A stretch of 64,000 bases of DNA from DALYDD01 sp031973395 (GTDB lineage Bacteria > Patescibacteriota > Minisyncoccia > Phycocordibacterales > CAIZLB01): the NCBI GenBank assembly GCA_031973395.1, contig DALYDD010000006.1, forward strand, positions 1 through 64,000, in the 5' to 3' direction. Position numbers and translations under genes: made by a program. The notes beneath the pieces are model-generated. The model saw nothing but the letters and a program-made list of their open reading frames with translations, was not told the origin of the DNA and ran no database searches. Positions 24,995-33,459 of the stretch are shown in pieces (the stretch's first letter is position 1; every line of letters starts with the position of its first letter).

Positions 24995-25025
24995 ACAAAA
25001 CCCACAACTAATTTGTGGGTTTTGT
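24995..25025 (-). terminator. Terminator overlapping the end of the MazF-like gene
   Basis: 13-bp perfect stem ACAAAACCCACAA/TTGTGGGTTTTGT with a 5-base loop (25008-25012) that contains the stop codon. The upstream arm encodes the last residues of the protein, so coding and termination signals overlap. Confidence 0.65.
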
Positions 25026-25409
25026 GGTATTTAGATCTAGAAAAGCATCCTTTAACACCTCAAGAAATTGCTTTTTATCAAGAATGCCAAAACGATCAGA
25101 AAAACGTTTTGTACTCACTGATCTAATATGAGATATTAGTAGCCCCTGGCTTTCACCATCAACAGAAACTATCTTTTTATAAACACCTTCCTGGGTATTA
25201 CTCGTAAGCGGAATAATCTTCACTAGATCTTTATTATACTTTTTGATAATTAGGACTGGCCTTTCGAATAAGTTGTTTTTACCATCTTCCTCTGAACCAA
25301 TATTTAAACCTAAACTACACCACCAAATCTCCCGCTCTTTGACGAAAGGAACTTGCGGTTTATTATCTAGCACCGTCTTTAACTTACTCCAAACATCAAA
25401 TTCTTTCAC
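25008..25409 (-). CDS. MazF/PemK-like toxin, no visible antitoxin
   Basis: 133 aa from a GTG start. The core (from about residue 24) matches the PemK/MazF SH3-like barrel: REIWWCSLGLNIGSEEDGK, then FERPVLIIKKYNKDLVKIIPLTS, then the serine-containing GLLISHIRSVSTKRF. MazF-type proteins are mRNA-cleaving toxins. The usual sequence GxEQxxxRP is replaced by G-SEEDGKNNLFERP, a common divergence. No small antitoxin ORF lies within 70 bases upstream or overlapping, which is unusual; obg lies directly upstream. A 23-residue N-terminal extension precedes the fold. Confidence 0.8.
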   Translation of the reverse strand: MKEFDVWSKLKTVLDNKPQVPFVKEREIWWCSLGLNIGSEEDGKNNLFERPVLIIKKYNKDLVKIIPLTSNTQEGVYKKIVSVDGESQGLLISHIRSVSTKRFSDRFGILDKKQFLEVLKDAFLDLNTTKPTN

Positions 25410-25477
25410 CCGAAAATACTGCCATACTCGAGATTAAATCTTCATCAAATTTAGATGAATTTTTTGCAGTTGAGATA

Positions 25478-26488
25478 CTACTTCAAAACCTGTGTCAATC
25501 TCTCTGCAAAAGCCTTGGTTTGAGCATCGTCGAGGATAGTCATGAAATCTACCTGGCCATTCTTGTATCGATCTTTAAATATTGGCTCTGCTTTTATAAA
25601 TTTATTCAATGCTTCGAGTTGCCCACTATCGAGTACGTCTGTTTTGGTAAAGAGGACGAGCTCTTCTTTTTGGCCCAAACTTTCATCAAAGCTTTCCAAT
25701 TCATTTCGGATTGTTTTATATACTTCAAGAACTTTTGAACCATCCGGTGCTTCAAGAAAATGTTCACATGTAATGCAATGCACGAGCAATTTTGTGCGCT
25801 TAATATGGCGCAAGAATTTATGACCGAGACCCTTGCCTTCTGATGCACCCTCAATCAAACCAGGAATATCCGCCAAAATATATCCATATAAATCTCCGAG
25901 GTTTGGTTCGAGTGTGGTGAATTCATAATTCCCCACTTTTGCTTCTGCGCGTGTTAGGGCATTTAGGAGCGAGCTTTTTCCGGCATTTGGAAGTCCGATG
26001 AAACCTGCATCTGCGATGAGTTCCACTTCAATATAAAAATCTGCTTCTTCACCTGGTTTTCCAGGAGTAAATTGTTTTGGTTGTTGATTTGTTGAGCCTT
26101 TGAAATGGTCATTGCCAAGGCCGCCATTTCCACCTTTTACAAGTAATTCGGTTTGATCAACTTGATCCAGCCTGATTTCTGCTCCAGTATCCAAGTTTCG
26201 CAGAATAGAACCAACGGGGACTTCGATAGTAAGGTCCTCGCCAGCACCACCGGTCATACGATGGTTTCCACCCTGATCGCCATCCTTTGCGGCAAATTCT
26301 TTGGTATTTCGATAACGAGCAAGAAGCCAAGAATCCTTGACTGCTTTTGCATATACAGAACCACCACGGCCGCCATCGCCTCCTCCAGGACCACCGAATT
26401 CTTTGAATTTCTCATGGATCCAGCGCACGACGCCGTCGCCACCCTTTCCGGCTTTGATATGTATTGTGAGTTCATCTACGAGTGCCAT
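25478..26488 (-). CDS. obg: GTPase Obg/CgtA
   Basis: 336 aa. Obg is a ribosome-associated GTPase needed for large-subunit maturation and stress response. The glycine-rich Obg domain (1-155) includes AGKGGDGVVRW and GGPGGGDGGRGGSVY. The G domain starts about residue 160: G1 GLPNAGKSSLLNALT, G3 DIPGLIEGASEG with GLGHKFLRHIKR, and G4 as TKTD in LVLFTKTDVLDSG. The C-terminal OCT domain of some Obg proteins is missing, as in many bacteria. An extended -10 (TGCTACACT) lies seven bases before the ATG. Confidence 0.97.
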   Translation of the reverse strand: MALVDELTIHIKAGKGGDGVVRWIHEKFKEFGGPGGGDGGRGGSVYAKAVKDSWLLARYRNTKEFAAKDGDQGGNHRMTGGAGEDLTIEVPVGSILRNLDTGAEIRLDQVDQTELLVKGGNGGLGNDHFKGSTNQQPKQFTPGKPGEEADFYIEVELIADAGFIGLPNAGKSSLLNALTRAEAKVGNYEFTTLEPNLGDLYGYILADIPGLIEGASEGKGLGHKFLRHIKRTKLLVHCITCEHFLEAPDGSKVLEVYKTIRNELESFDESLGQKEELVLFTKTDVLDSGQLEALNKFIKAEPIFKDRYKNGQVDFMTILDDAQTKAFAERLTQVLK

Positions 26489-26495
26489 ATATTCG

Positions 26496-26501
26496 AGTGT
26501 A
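26496..26501 (-). promoter_or_regulatory. Extended -10 box, 7 nt before obg ATG
   Basis: Minus strand TGC-TACACT, seven bases (CGAATAT), ATG at 26488. Leaderless layout. Confidence 0.45.
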
Positions 26502-26576
26502 GCATGCGAGAGTCACATTGCGAAATTTGGTTTTTGTTTTCACACTTTGCGTTTTTTGTTTTTTATAAAAAAGACC

Positions 26577-26603
26577 GCCCGCTCCGGTCGAACCGGAGCG
26601 GGC
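26577..26603 (-). terminator. Cassette 5 terminator
   Basis: 12-bp perfect stem GCCCGCTCCGGT/ACCGGAGCGGGC with a 3-base loop, followed on the minus strand by GGTCTTTTTT. It begins 19 bases after the stop codon at 26623. Confidence 0.85.
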
Positions 26604-26622
26604 TGGCGAGAGACACATGCGG

Positions 26623-26778
26623 CTATTTGGCGGGTTGGAGGAACCACGCATTTGGCCTCGGGCCCGCAGTGGGAACATTAAAGGTCCCGTGGGGGATGTA
26701 ATGACGTCGCACGCGAGAGTAGCCAGGCTGTCCTTTTGGAGGCATCTCTTTCTTGGTGGCAGGTGCAGGTGAGTTCAT
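26623..26778 (-). CDS. Cassette 5: 51-aa Pro-rich basic protein
   Basis: The ATG at 26778 opens a 51-codon frame ending in TAG, 19 bases before a strong terminator. The protein starts MNSPAPATKKEMPPKG, continues through the basic SRVRRHYIPHG and ends NAWFLQPAK. It is rich in Pro, Arg, Lys and Gly, has no membrane segment and is probably unstructured. I recognise no family. It is called as a gene because of its own promoter, its G+C-rich codons and the terminator. Its hydrophilic, Pro-rich style and N-terminal MN-S/T-P resemble cassette 4, though the two are not obviously homologous. Confidence 0.5.
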   Translation of the reverse strand: MNSPAPATKKEMPPKGQPGYSRVRRHYIPHGTFNVPTAGPRPNAWFLQPAK

Positions 26779-26859
26779 GGGTGTCAGTGGTTTGGTTTTG
26801 ATTTCGGAGAGACAGCAGTGCCCTCCCTCGTCTGAGGGAATGTGTACTGTCCATTTATT

Positions 26860-26888
26860 ATCCTAAATCCGAAAAGCCATTTCTGCAA
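26860..26888 (-). promoter_or_regulatory. Cassette 5 promoter
   Basis: Minus strand TTGCAG (26888-26883), 17 bases, TAGGAT (26865-26860); an overlapping GATAAT could be the -10 instead. The leader to the ATG at 26778 is about 75 bases and contains a short hairpin (CCCTC/GAGGG). Confidence 0.35.
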
Positions 26889-26939
26889 ATATATGTATGT
26901 GCAAAATAAATTCGATACCAAATCGGCAAAAAATCTAGG

Positions 26940-27917
26940 TTATTTTATCTTCAACTCCTTAAACGCTTTCTGAATCAATTCCATCAATCCTTCTCTGCTT
27001 TTTGCCACAATCAAAAATCCAGAATTATGACAAAAGACCGCGTCCGGTACCCCGGTTACTTTTGCCATTTCTTCATCTCGTTTGCCTCGCCATTTTTTTG
27101 GAAAAGAAATATAAGAATCGAATGTCTGGCCACCTTTACGAATCACCTTTGCCGCCCAGCCACCTCGCAAATGATGAAAAGCATAGACCAGCGGTTGCAC
27201 ATAGTTCGGTGCTTTAAACTCTGCAAAATCACTTGGTACAAACTTCTCAGAAATAAGGATGCGCTTGTCTTTTGCTGCGTCATACACTTTTTTGGCCTCC
27301 TTTGCAATTTTTTCTTTTTGTTTTGCTTTTATAATAAAAACACGTACAACGTCTTTCGCCAGTTCCACCATGCGCATAAATTCAATGTAAAATTCTTTTT
27401 CTTTTTGAAGGTTATCTCCAGTTTTTTTATAATTTCCGACCGCCACCCCTTTTACCAAATCGCACACGGTATCAATATATGATTCAAACAAGAACGGATG
27501 AACATCGTCGAAATTAGACTTGTACACATATTGCCCATTATCCATAGCATCGATAGCTTGGACAATGTGCCGATCTATCCAATCAGCACCATATTCGCTA
27601 CCTGCCAATTTCTTGCCGAATTGCTTCCAAATTAAACCAAATGAAGCGTATTTGATGCCATTTTGACGCTCTCCAGCACCGCCCTCTTGATGATGATCGA
27701 ACCACCCTTTCTTGGGATCATACTTCATCCCTATGTCCAAAACATAATCGACATCTTTAATCTTCCATGGTTCGAGCGAGCGAACCACTTTTATCTTTTT
27801 ATCCTTATTTTTTGATTTTAAACTAAACCCCTGCAACTCGAGCATGTAGATCAGTGTCGCAACGCCAAAAACATCATCAGGGTGAAAATTTGCAGAATGA
27901 GTGATGATGGTTTTCAT
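26940..27917 (-). CDS. MYG1 family protein (DHH-like hydrolase)
   Basis: 325 aa. The family is known in eukaryotes as an exonuclease and in bacteria as UPF0160. Seen: HSANFHPDDVFGVATLIYML near the N-terminus (metal-binding His and Asp), DVDYVLDIGMKYDPKKGWFDHHQ (DHH-type motif), GIKYASFGLIWKQFG, and AIDAMDNGQY. The C-terminal half includes the VYAFHHLRGGWAAKVI and FCHNSGFLIVAKSREG segments typical of MYG1. It is a likely metal-dependent phosphoesterase, and the physiological substrate in bacteria is not established. Confidence 0.92.
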   Translation of the reverse strand: MKTIITHSANFHPDDVFGVATLIYMLELQGFSLKSKNKDKKIKVVRSLEPWKIKDVDYVLDIGMKYDPKKGWFDHHQEGGAGERQNGIKYASFGLIWKQFGKKLAGSEYGADWIDRHIVQAIDAMDNGQYVYKSNFDDVHPFLFESYIDTVCDLVKGVAVGNYKKTGDNLQKEKEFYIEFMRMVELAKDVVRVFIIKAKQKEKIAKEAKKVYDAAKDKRILISEKFVPSDFAEFKAPNYVQPLVYAFHHLRGGWAAKVIRKGGQTFDSYISFPKKWRGKRDEEMAKVTGVPDAVFCHNSGFLIVAKSREGLMELIQKAFKELKIK

Positions 27918-27952
27918 ACGGAATATTTATTTGAAAAAATTAATCATGGCGC

Positions 27953-29029
27953 CTATGCCCTCTCTCCGCTCGTCACCGCATCGAGTTGTGTCGATCCGTC
28001 ACCAGCTGGAATTCCAGGCTTCAGGTTTCGAATGAGTACAAATAGAATACTGAGCACGAGCGGTCCAAGCAAAAATCCTTCGGGACCAAAGAATTGAATT
28101 CCTCCCAATACTGAGAACAAGATGAGCATTGGATGAATATTAATTCCTCTTTCCATAATCATCGGGCCGATAAAGTTATCAACAGAGCTCACGATAACGA
28201 GCGAGTAGACGAGCTGGAAAATCCATTGCCAGCCAGATGAATCAATGACGAAAAGAAATATTGTCGCAGGTACCCACACGATCGCCGTACCAACACCAGG
28301 AATCAATGCACAAATCGCAGCCAAGGTTCCCCACAATGTGGCATTGGGAACTCCAGATATGGTAAAACCAATACCGACCAAAATACCCTGTATTAGAGCC
28401 ACAGAAAGGGAGCCTGCCACAACCGATTTGATCGCAGTTCTAATTCCTCCAAAAATTTTATGGTCGCGTTCCGTACTCCAAGGAGTAAGATCAATTAATT
28501 GTTTATATAATTTTGAGCCATCGCGCAAGAGGTAGAATAGTGCAACAAACGATAGTGCGAGCTTAAAGACGAAGTTTACCGTTTCAGAAAAGACACCACT
28601 CAATTTTGATACGGTCCACTGAGAAAAAGCAGAGACGTATCCTCGCGCATCAAGTTGAAAATCTGGTATATACACTTGCACTTTTCCCTCAATCCAACCG
28701 GTAATTTGATCGGATGTGAGCTCTGTGGTATTTTCTACATTTGCATACAATCCCTGCGCTTCTGAGATAATATTATTGGTGATAAAGAAAAGCGGCACGA
28801 TAATAACACCCAGGAGCAATAGAATGGTAAGAGCAGAGGCAACGCTCGGCCACTTAACCTTTGTCAAAATGCGTTTATATACCGGAGTCAGGAGTACTGC
28901 CATAACAATAGACAGTGCAATGACGTTCAGGAACGGCAAAAATACTAATAATGCTAATGCGAAAATAATAATAAATAAGACCGTCGAAAAAACAAGCTGG
29001 TGTTTTTCGGTGCCAGGATGATGAGTCAT
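27953..29029 (-). CDS. AI-2E family transporter
   Basis: 358 aa with about seven or eight membrane segments: two near the N-terminus (residues 15-50), one at 65-85, a long external region (85-150), and a C-terminal cluster. The family signatures are the GIRTAIKSVVAGSLSVALIQG stretch, then FTISGVPNATLWGTLAAICALIPGVGTAIVW, then the IGPMIMERGINIHPMLILFS segment. Family members export AI-2 or act as Na+/H+ antiporters; the substrate cannot be assigned. The TATAAT box (TGATATAAT) is nine bases before the ATG. Confidence 0.93.
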   Translation of the reverse strand: MTHHPGTEKHQLVFSTVLFIIIFALALLVFLPFLNVIALSIVMAVLLTPVYKRILTKVKWPSVASALTILLLLGVIIVPLFFITNNIISEAQGLYANVENTTELTSDQITGWIEGKVQVYIPDFQLDARGYVSAFSQWTVSKLSGVFSETVNFVFKLALSFVALFYLLRDGSKLYKQLIDLTPWSTERDHKIFGGIRTAIKSVVAGSLSVALIQGILVGIGFTISGVPNATLWGTLAAICALIPGVGTAIVWVPATIFLFVIDSSGWQWIFQLVYSLVIVSSVDNFIGPMIMERGINIHPMLILFSVLGGIQFFGPEGFLLGPLVLSILFVLIRNLKPGIPAGDGSTQLDAVTSGERA

Positions 29030-29038
29030 AATACCCTC

Positions 29039-29044
29039 ATTATA
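29039..29044 (-). promoter_or_regulatory. Extended -10 box, 9 nt before ATG
   Basis: Minus strand TGA-TATAAT, nine bases, ATG at 29029. Short or absent leader. Confidence 0.4.
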
Positions 29045-29074
29045 TCATTTTTATCGTCGCAGTAGAGTCTGTTC

Positions 29075-32059
29075 CTATTGTGCTACCGCCGAGGTAATAG
29101 TGAATACAGGACTAGAGGCTTCTGTGACAGGCTTGAGTCCTACATAAGGAAATGGTGCTAGACCAGTTATCTTGAGATAATAGCTTCCTTTGATTTGATC
29201 CTTTGTCTTACCCTTGCTCTTTTCTACAAATTTATTAATCATCGTATCGGTGATTTGGAAAGTGGCGGTATTTGTATTCTGTCCAATATCATCTGCAACG
29301 GTCTTGTCATAATCATCTACCATCGTATTTAACAACTCCACCTTGAATTTTTGTACTGGCAGATTTCCCCATTCCCAACTCGCTACCATACTCGGATTCG
29401 TATTTGCATATACGAAACCTGTTGTCGGTGCAAGGACTCTGAAATACGGATCTGTACTTCGTTTGATATTTACAGAACCAGCGGAAGTTTGTGTAGCCAA
29501 TATTCTCGCCGGAACAAAATCTGCAGCACATAGTCCAAGACATGGATGTTTGTCATATATCGTGACTGTGATTCTATATGCTCCTGGCAGGAGATCTGAG
29601 ACGGTGTCGCCCGAAGTTACATGTTCTGGAATCTGGAAATCAATATTACCCGATGCTGGCACAGACGTTGTGACGTATAAAGTTCCAACACCATTTAATG
29701 ACAAAAGTGCAACTGCACCCGCTGGGACATTAGTCGTCGCTATCTTAACCCTTTGACTCGATTTGATTTTCCAATTTTCTCCACCAACAGGAGAAATTAA
29801 TGACAAGGTCGTCACTGTAGCCGAAGGAGTTATGACTGTTGATTCCCGCCCAAATACAAATCTGTCTCCATTATTTCTTGTCATTACAATGCGATCATCT
29901 GCGACATCTCTAGAAACAGTTGCACCGGTGGATATCATTGCAAAAAAACTTGCTTCGGCTGCATTCAATGTTGTATCAGCACATGCAAGCTGTGTTACCG
30001 CACCAGATGCAGTACCAGTGATCATATTGCCCGACCGAGTATATGTCCAAGTTGCAGAATTACAGAATGCCGCTGTGAGATTGCCATTTCCATTCGCGCT
30101 ACTAAAGGTAATTCGAGGGTTTTGAGCGGATACTGTGGTATTGCTGCCATTAAACGAAACTAGGCGGTACGGAGTGGTGAGTAATTGAACCGTATCGATC
30201 ATTGGAGGCTGCCGAGTTCCATTGCCCGATATCAAAAAGCGATTACTAAAGACTTGCCTACACTTTGGACTTGTACTCACGGTGCAAGAAGGTGTGACTT
30301 TGACTTGATAATCTGTGCCTCTGGGCAATGTTGCAGAAAGTAGGAAAGTTGCTCGATAAGGACCGGTGTTAGAAGTAAATGTTTCAGAGCCCAAATACTG
30401 AACCACACGATCAACTTGAAGCAGATCGAATCGATACGATATACCGAGTGATGGATTTGACGCTGGCGCAATTGCCGGATCTCTAACTTCGATGACAAGA
30501 TTGCCACCTGCTATAAAATTATCTGCCCGAGTGCCCGCCGGCCGAACAATAGAGATGGCTTTTTCAGCCGCTCCACTTGTTGTATTTATTGTATTTTGAC
30601 TCTGGCCAGAATTAGTAGCAGAAATATTTACTCGTTCACAAGTTATCTGACGAATTTTTTCACGAGATGCTGGGCCGACTATACCGACAGGGTTTGAGGT
30701 TGGTATACCATAAGTAGACTGGAAGAGGGCGGCAGCATCTCTCGTAGATGCACCAAAATAACCGGTTGGTGCAGATGATAGATACCCTTGCTTGTACAAG
30801 AAATCTTGAAGCATGGATACCGACCCCCTTGTCTTACTATCTCTATCTCCATATTTAGTATTCCTTGGAATATTCAAGCATTGGCCACTATAAGTCATTT
30901 TGATACTCGAAGCTTGTGGAAGCGGACGCACGAAATCATCTGTGGTAACTGCCGGGGTAGTAACAACCGGAGTAACAGGTGGAGTCGTAGACAAAGGAGT
31001 CTTGCTGACGCTAAACGAATCTAGTGTTGCGCCATTGTTCCTCGCATCAACAAATTTCACCCTCATATCAGTGGCATTCAACGTCACTTCTGCAACGCCG
31101 AAATGCGGGTTTGTACTGCCGTATCTTGTGGCAAAATATCCAGCCTCTTTATCATTATTATTTTGAGCAGCTATTGGTCGACCCCCTGTTCCCACAGTCA
31201 CAAATATTGTCCCGAGCGTCGTGTCGTAATTCGAAAGATCGGCGCTACCTATACAATTCGTGCCAAGGAGCCCATTCGCAACGACACAATTTGCTGGTCT
31301 GGTATCAGGGGTCATGCCGCGTAGTGGAAAAGTTCTTTCATAGCTATGCACGTGACCGTCGAGCACAAGATCTACTTTTTCAGCGATGAGCATATTTGCA
31401 AAATCTGCACCAATTTCACAATCTTTTTCTCCAGTAGTGATGCAAACTTTGTGCATTCCGACAATTACCCATGGAATATTTTTTTGCTTAGCATCTCTGA
31501 TGAGATTTTGAACATAGAGATAATCAGTTCCATTCTTTGCATAATTATAGGTGTATGCCCTCCCTGCCTTTTTCATAGTCAAACCTGGAGCAGTCGCGAT
31601 AAAGCGAGCAACAGGATTCGCTTTCGGATAATCAAAATAATATTGTTCTGGATATATACCGTTCAGAACTGTCTGCGCATTAGAAAGGCTAAAAGGCAGA
31701 CAATCTACAGCGGCAAATTTATTGAAATCACCTTCATGTCCATCACTCTCATGATTTCCCGTTAGAAGGATAAAAGGTACCTGGCCGACACCTGCTTTGA
31801 CCATTGAACACCAAGTCGCCTCGTTTACTTGTGCATAACTTAGATCACCAAGTGCCCAATTAAATTGAGGATTGAGAATCTTGATACGATTCCACACAGC
31901 TTGAGCATCAGCATTTGCCCCGTAATCACCAGCAGCGGTAAACGTAAAACTGCCCGCCGTCGTAGCTTGCGCGGCAACTATTTGCGGAGAAAGAGATGAG
32001 TGTAGTAAAGCAAACCCAAATACAAAAACGGCCATCGAGCAAATAAACTTAAGTTTCAT
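29075..32059 (-). CDS. Secreted purple-acid-phosphatase-like metallophosphoesterase with PG-binding-like and META domains
   Basis: 994 aa. A signal peptide covers residues 1-31. A calcineurin-like phosphoesterase follows (35-350): AAGDYGANAD, ALGDLSYAQ, LTGNHESDGHEGDF, VGMHKVCIT and DGHVHSYERTF supply the metal ligands. A peptidoglycan-binding type 1-like domain lies at about 400-470 (VSMLQDFLYKQGYLSS, then GYFGASTRDAAALFQ). A META/HslJ-like domain lies at about 615-730 (YRLVSFNGSN, then NGNLTAAFCNSATWTY). The rest is beta-rich. It is probably cell-wall bound and could release phosphate from organic phosphates. This domain order is unusual. The leader has no close -10 box. Confidence 0.88.
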   Translation of the reverse strand: MKLKFICSMAVFVFGFALLHSSLSPQIVAAQATTAGSFTFTAAGDYGANADAQAVWNRIKILNPQFNWALGDLSYAQVNEATWCSMVKAGVGQVPFILLTGNHESDGHEGDFNKFAAVDCLPFSLSNAQTVLNGIYPEQYYFDYPKANPVARFIATAPGLTMKKAGRAYTYNYAKNGTDYLYVQNLIRDAKQKNIPWVIVGMHKVCITTGEKDCEIGADFANMLIAEKVDLVLDGHVHSYERTFPLRGMTPDTRPANCVVANGLLGTNCIGSADLSNYDTTLGTIFVTVGTGGRPIAAQNNNDKEAGYFATRYGSTNPHFGVAEVTLNATDMRVKFVDARNNGATLDSFSVSKTPLSTTPPVTPVVTTPAVTTDDFVRPLPQASSIKMTYSGQCLNIPRNTKYGDRDSKTRGSVSMLQDFLYKQGYLSSAPTGYFGASTRDAAALFQSTYGIPTSNPVGIVGPASREKIRQITCERVNISATNSGQSQNTINTTSGAAEKAISIVRPAGTRADNFIAGGNLVIEVRDPAIAPASNPSLGISYRFDLLQVDRVVQYLGSETFTSNTGPYRATFLLSATLPRGTDYQVKVTPSCTVSTSPKCRQVFSNRFLISGNGTRQPPMIDTVQLLTTPYRLVSFNGSNTTVSAQNPRITFSSANGNGNLTAAFCNSATWTYTRSGNMITGTASGAVTQLACADTTLNAAEASFFAMISTGATVSRDVADDRIVMTRNNGDRFVFGRESTVITPSATVTTLSLISPVGGENWKIKSSQRVKIATTNVPAGAVALLSLNGVGTLYVTTSVPASGNIDFQIPEHVTSGDTVSDLLPGAYRITVTIYDKHPCLGLCAADFVPARILATQTSAGSVNIKRSTDPYFRVLAPTTGFVYANTNPSMVASWEWGNLPVQKFKVELLNTMVDDYDKTVADDIGQNTNTATFQITDTMINKFVEKSKGKTKDQIKGSYYLKITGLAPFPYVGLKPVTEASSPVFTITSAVAQ

Positions 32060-32126
32060 GGTTTAGTGATGAATTATTAATATCCCTGTTTGCTCAATTG
32101 TACAACACGCGACGTTTACGAGCGAA

Positions 32127-32507
32127 TTACTTTTTGTTGATCTCAATCTCCCACCCCAATTTGACCAGATCTTCCTTACGCACTTTCTCAGCCTTTGCGA
32201 CACTTACCGCTTTCGTTAAATGATATCGATCATGTCGCCTCTGAGAGATGATCTCATCAGGTGCCTCCACTGTATAAAGCCAACCTTCCTCATTGATGGC
32301 AGGTGTAATAACTTTTCCCTTTACGAATTTTCCATCCTTGGTTTCATAATTGACTATGGCATGAGCGCGCACAGGTAAAAGCGCAAACATCATCGGGCCA
32401 AATGGTTCATCTGCCACAAATAATCCTTCCATCTGCAGACGCTGGTCAAAGCGCGGTTCGAGGATTTCTATATTTGGAGTTGGTGAGCCGTGATAGAAGG
32501 TTTTCAT
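32127..32507 (-). CDS. Small protein, possible ART-like fold
   Basis: 126 aa. The N-terminus FYHGSPTPNIEILEP resembles the YHGS/YHGT first strand of ADP-ribosyltransferase-like and RNA 2'-phosphotransferase-like domains, and a following LFVADEP segment would fit the second strand. The C-terminus is basic. There is no clear catalytic Glu, so activity is doubtful. The ATG is one base after the stop of the 57-aa zinc-ribbon gene at 32509-32682, so the two are translationally coupled. Confidence in the gene is fair; confidence in the fold is low. Confidence 0.65.
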   Translation of the reverse strand: MKTFYHGSPTPNIEILEPRFDQRLQMEGLFVADEPFGPMMFALLPVRAHAIVNYETKDGKFVKGKVITPAINEEGWLYTVEAPDEIISQRRHDRYHLTKAVSVAKAEKVRKEDLVKLGWEIEINKK

Positions 32508-32508
32508 T

Positions 32509-32682
32509 TTACTTTTTTTCTTTTCTTGATGCTTTCGTAATTTGCGGAGCTTCTATACCCACCCAAACATCATCCTTTTTACACCAATATATAACTCTGG
32601 TGTATTTTTTCTTGCGCTTAGTGTCGAGGCTTGTGCCCCGCTTCTTTACAAGCATTTTATTTTGGCATCTAGGGCAGTTCAT
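32509..32682 (-). CDS. 57-aa zinc-ribbon-like basic protein
   Basis: The ATG at 32682 opens a 57-codon frame ending TAA at 32509. It has CPRC at residues 3-6 and a single later Cys in VIYWCKKDDVW (about residue 34), so a classical four-Cys site is incomplete. The body is very basic (TKRKKKYTR) and ends KASRKEKK, which would suit RNA or DNA contact. It lies between the deaminase gene (15 bases upstream) and the 126-aa gene (one base downstream) in one operon. No family is recognised beyond the ribbon look. Confidence 0.6.
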   Translation of the reverse strand: MNCPRCQNKMLVKKRGTSLDTKRKKKYTRVIYWCKKDDVWVGIEAPQITKASRKEKK

Positions 32683-32697
32683 GATTGAATTTATTTG

Positions 32698-33198
32698 TTA
32701 TTTTGTTTGTGGATCAACCGAAACATACTGATACGATAATTGATTATATTCTCCAGTATCATATTCGCCAATTCCCTCTTCATGCCAAAGCAAGAACTTG
32801 TCTATTCCGGCATCTAATGCCATTCGGCTGCATGCCGTACAGTATGGCTTACCAGATTTCTTTATTGTTCCTTGTTCATTAACACGGATGAAATATAATT
32901 TCGAACCTGACAATTTATCTGGATTTCGCTTTAAAGCATCCATAATTGCTCGCCACTCTGCATGCATGCAGCACGTTCGATCCCGCTTCGGTTTGCCAGG
33001 ACCACATTCTTTGCCACACATACGATGCTTGTCATCATCAAGTGGAGGAGCATTGTATCCTTCACCAAGGATTTTGCCGTTCTGTACAATCACCGTGCCG
33101 CATTTTGCTTCAAGACATAATGCCTTTCGAGCCATTTCGGCTGCCTTATTCATCCATTGGATCGCTTCTTGTTCTTGTGGTTCTTTTAAATATTCCAT
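32698..33198 (-). CDS. Deoxycytidylate/cytidine deaminase family protein
   Basis: 166 aa. The zinc-dependent deaminase fold is shown by the HAEWRAIMDAL motif (His ligand and catalytic Glu) and the Cys pair in GKPYCTACSRMALDAG. An insert with several Cys (MCGKECGPGK, RTCCMHAE) suggests the extra metal site typical of ComEB-like dCMP deaminases. It probably converts dCMP to dUMP for thymidylate synthesis; cytidine or another substrate is possible. It is the first clear enzyme of a small minus-strand operon downstream of secA and the 85-aa gene. Confidence 0.87.
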   Translation of the reverse strand: MEYLKEPQEQEAIQWMNKAAEMARKALCLEAKCGTVIVQNGKILGEGYNAPPLDDDKHRMCGKECGPGKPKRDRTCCMHAEWRAIMDALKRNPDKLSGSKLYFIRVNEQGTIKKSGKPYCTACSRMALDAGIDKFLLWHEEGIGEYDTGEYNQLSYQYVSVDPQTK

Positions 33199-33201
33199 AT
33201 T

Positions 33202-33459
33202 TTATTTAACCCATGCACCGTTTTTGTATCCTATGTACTCGTTTTTTTCTAAAAAACTCGCCAAAAGATTGACCGCCACAGGTTGATATTCATACCAAAA
33301 AGGAATATATGTGAGACCGTCTCCTTGATCAGGATCTGTGCACGGCGCCCAATTATCATCTTTAAAAACATGGATGAAATCGAAACCATCAACAATCCAT
33401 TGTGCAATAATCTTCTGGGCTCGAAATGTATGTATATCAAAAGTGTTTTTATCGTCCAT
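33202..33459 (-). CDS. Hypothetical protein overlapping secA
   Basis: 85 aa from the ATG at 33459. The open frame extends 50 codons further upstream, but only inside the secA coding region in another frame, so I set the start here; the overlap with secA is then 11 bases. The sequence is acidic and aromatic-rich (IIAQWIVDGFDFIHVFKDD, then LTYIPFWYEYQPVAV) and looks like a small single-domain protein. No family is recognised. It is followed three bases later by the deaminase gene, so secA, this gene and the deaminase probably form one transcript. Confidence 0.6.
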   Translation of the reverse strand: MDDKNTFDIHTFRAQKIIAQWIVDGFDFIHVFKDDNWAPCTDPDQGDGLTYIPFWYEYQPVAVNLLASFLEKNEYIGYKNGAWVK

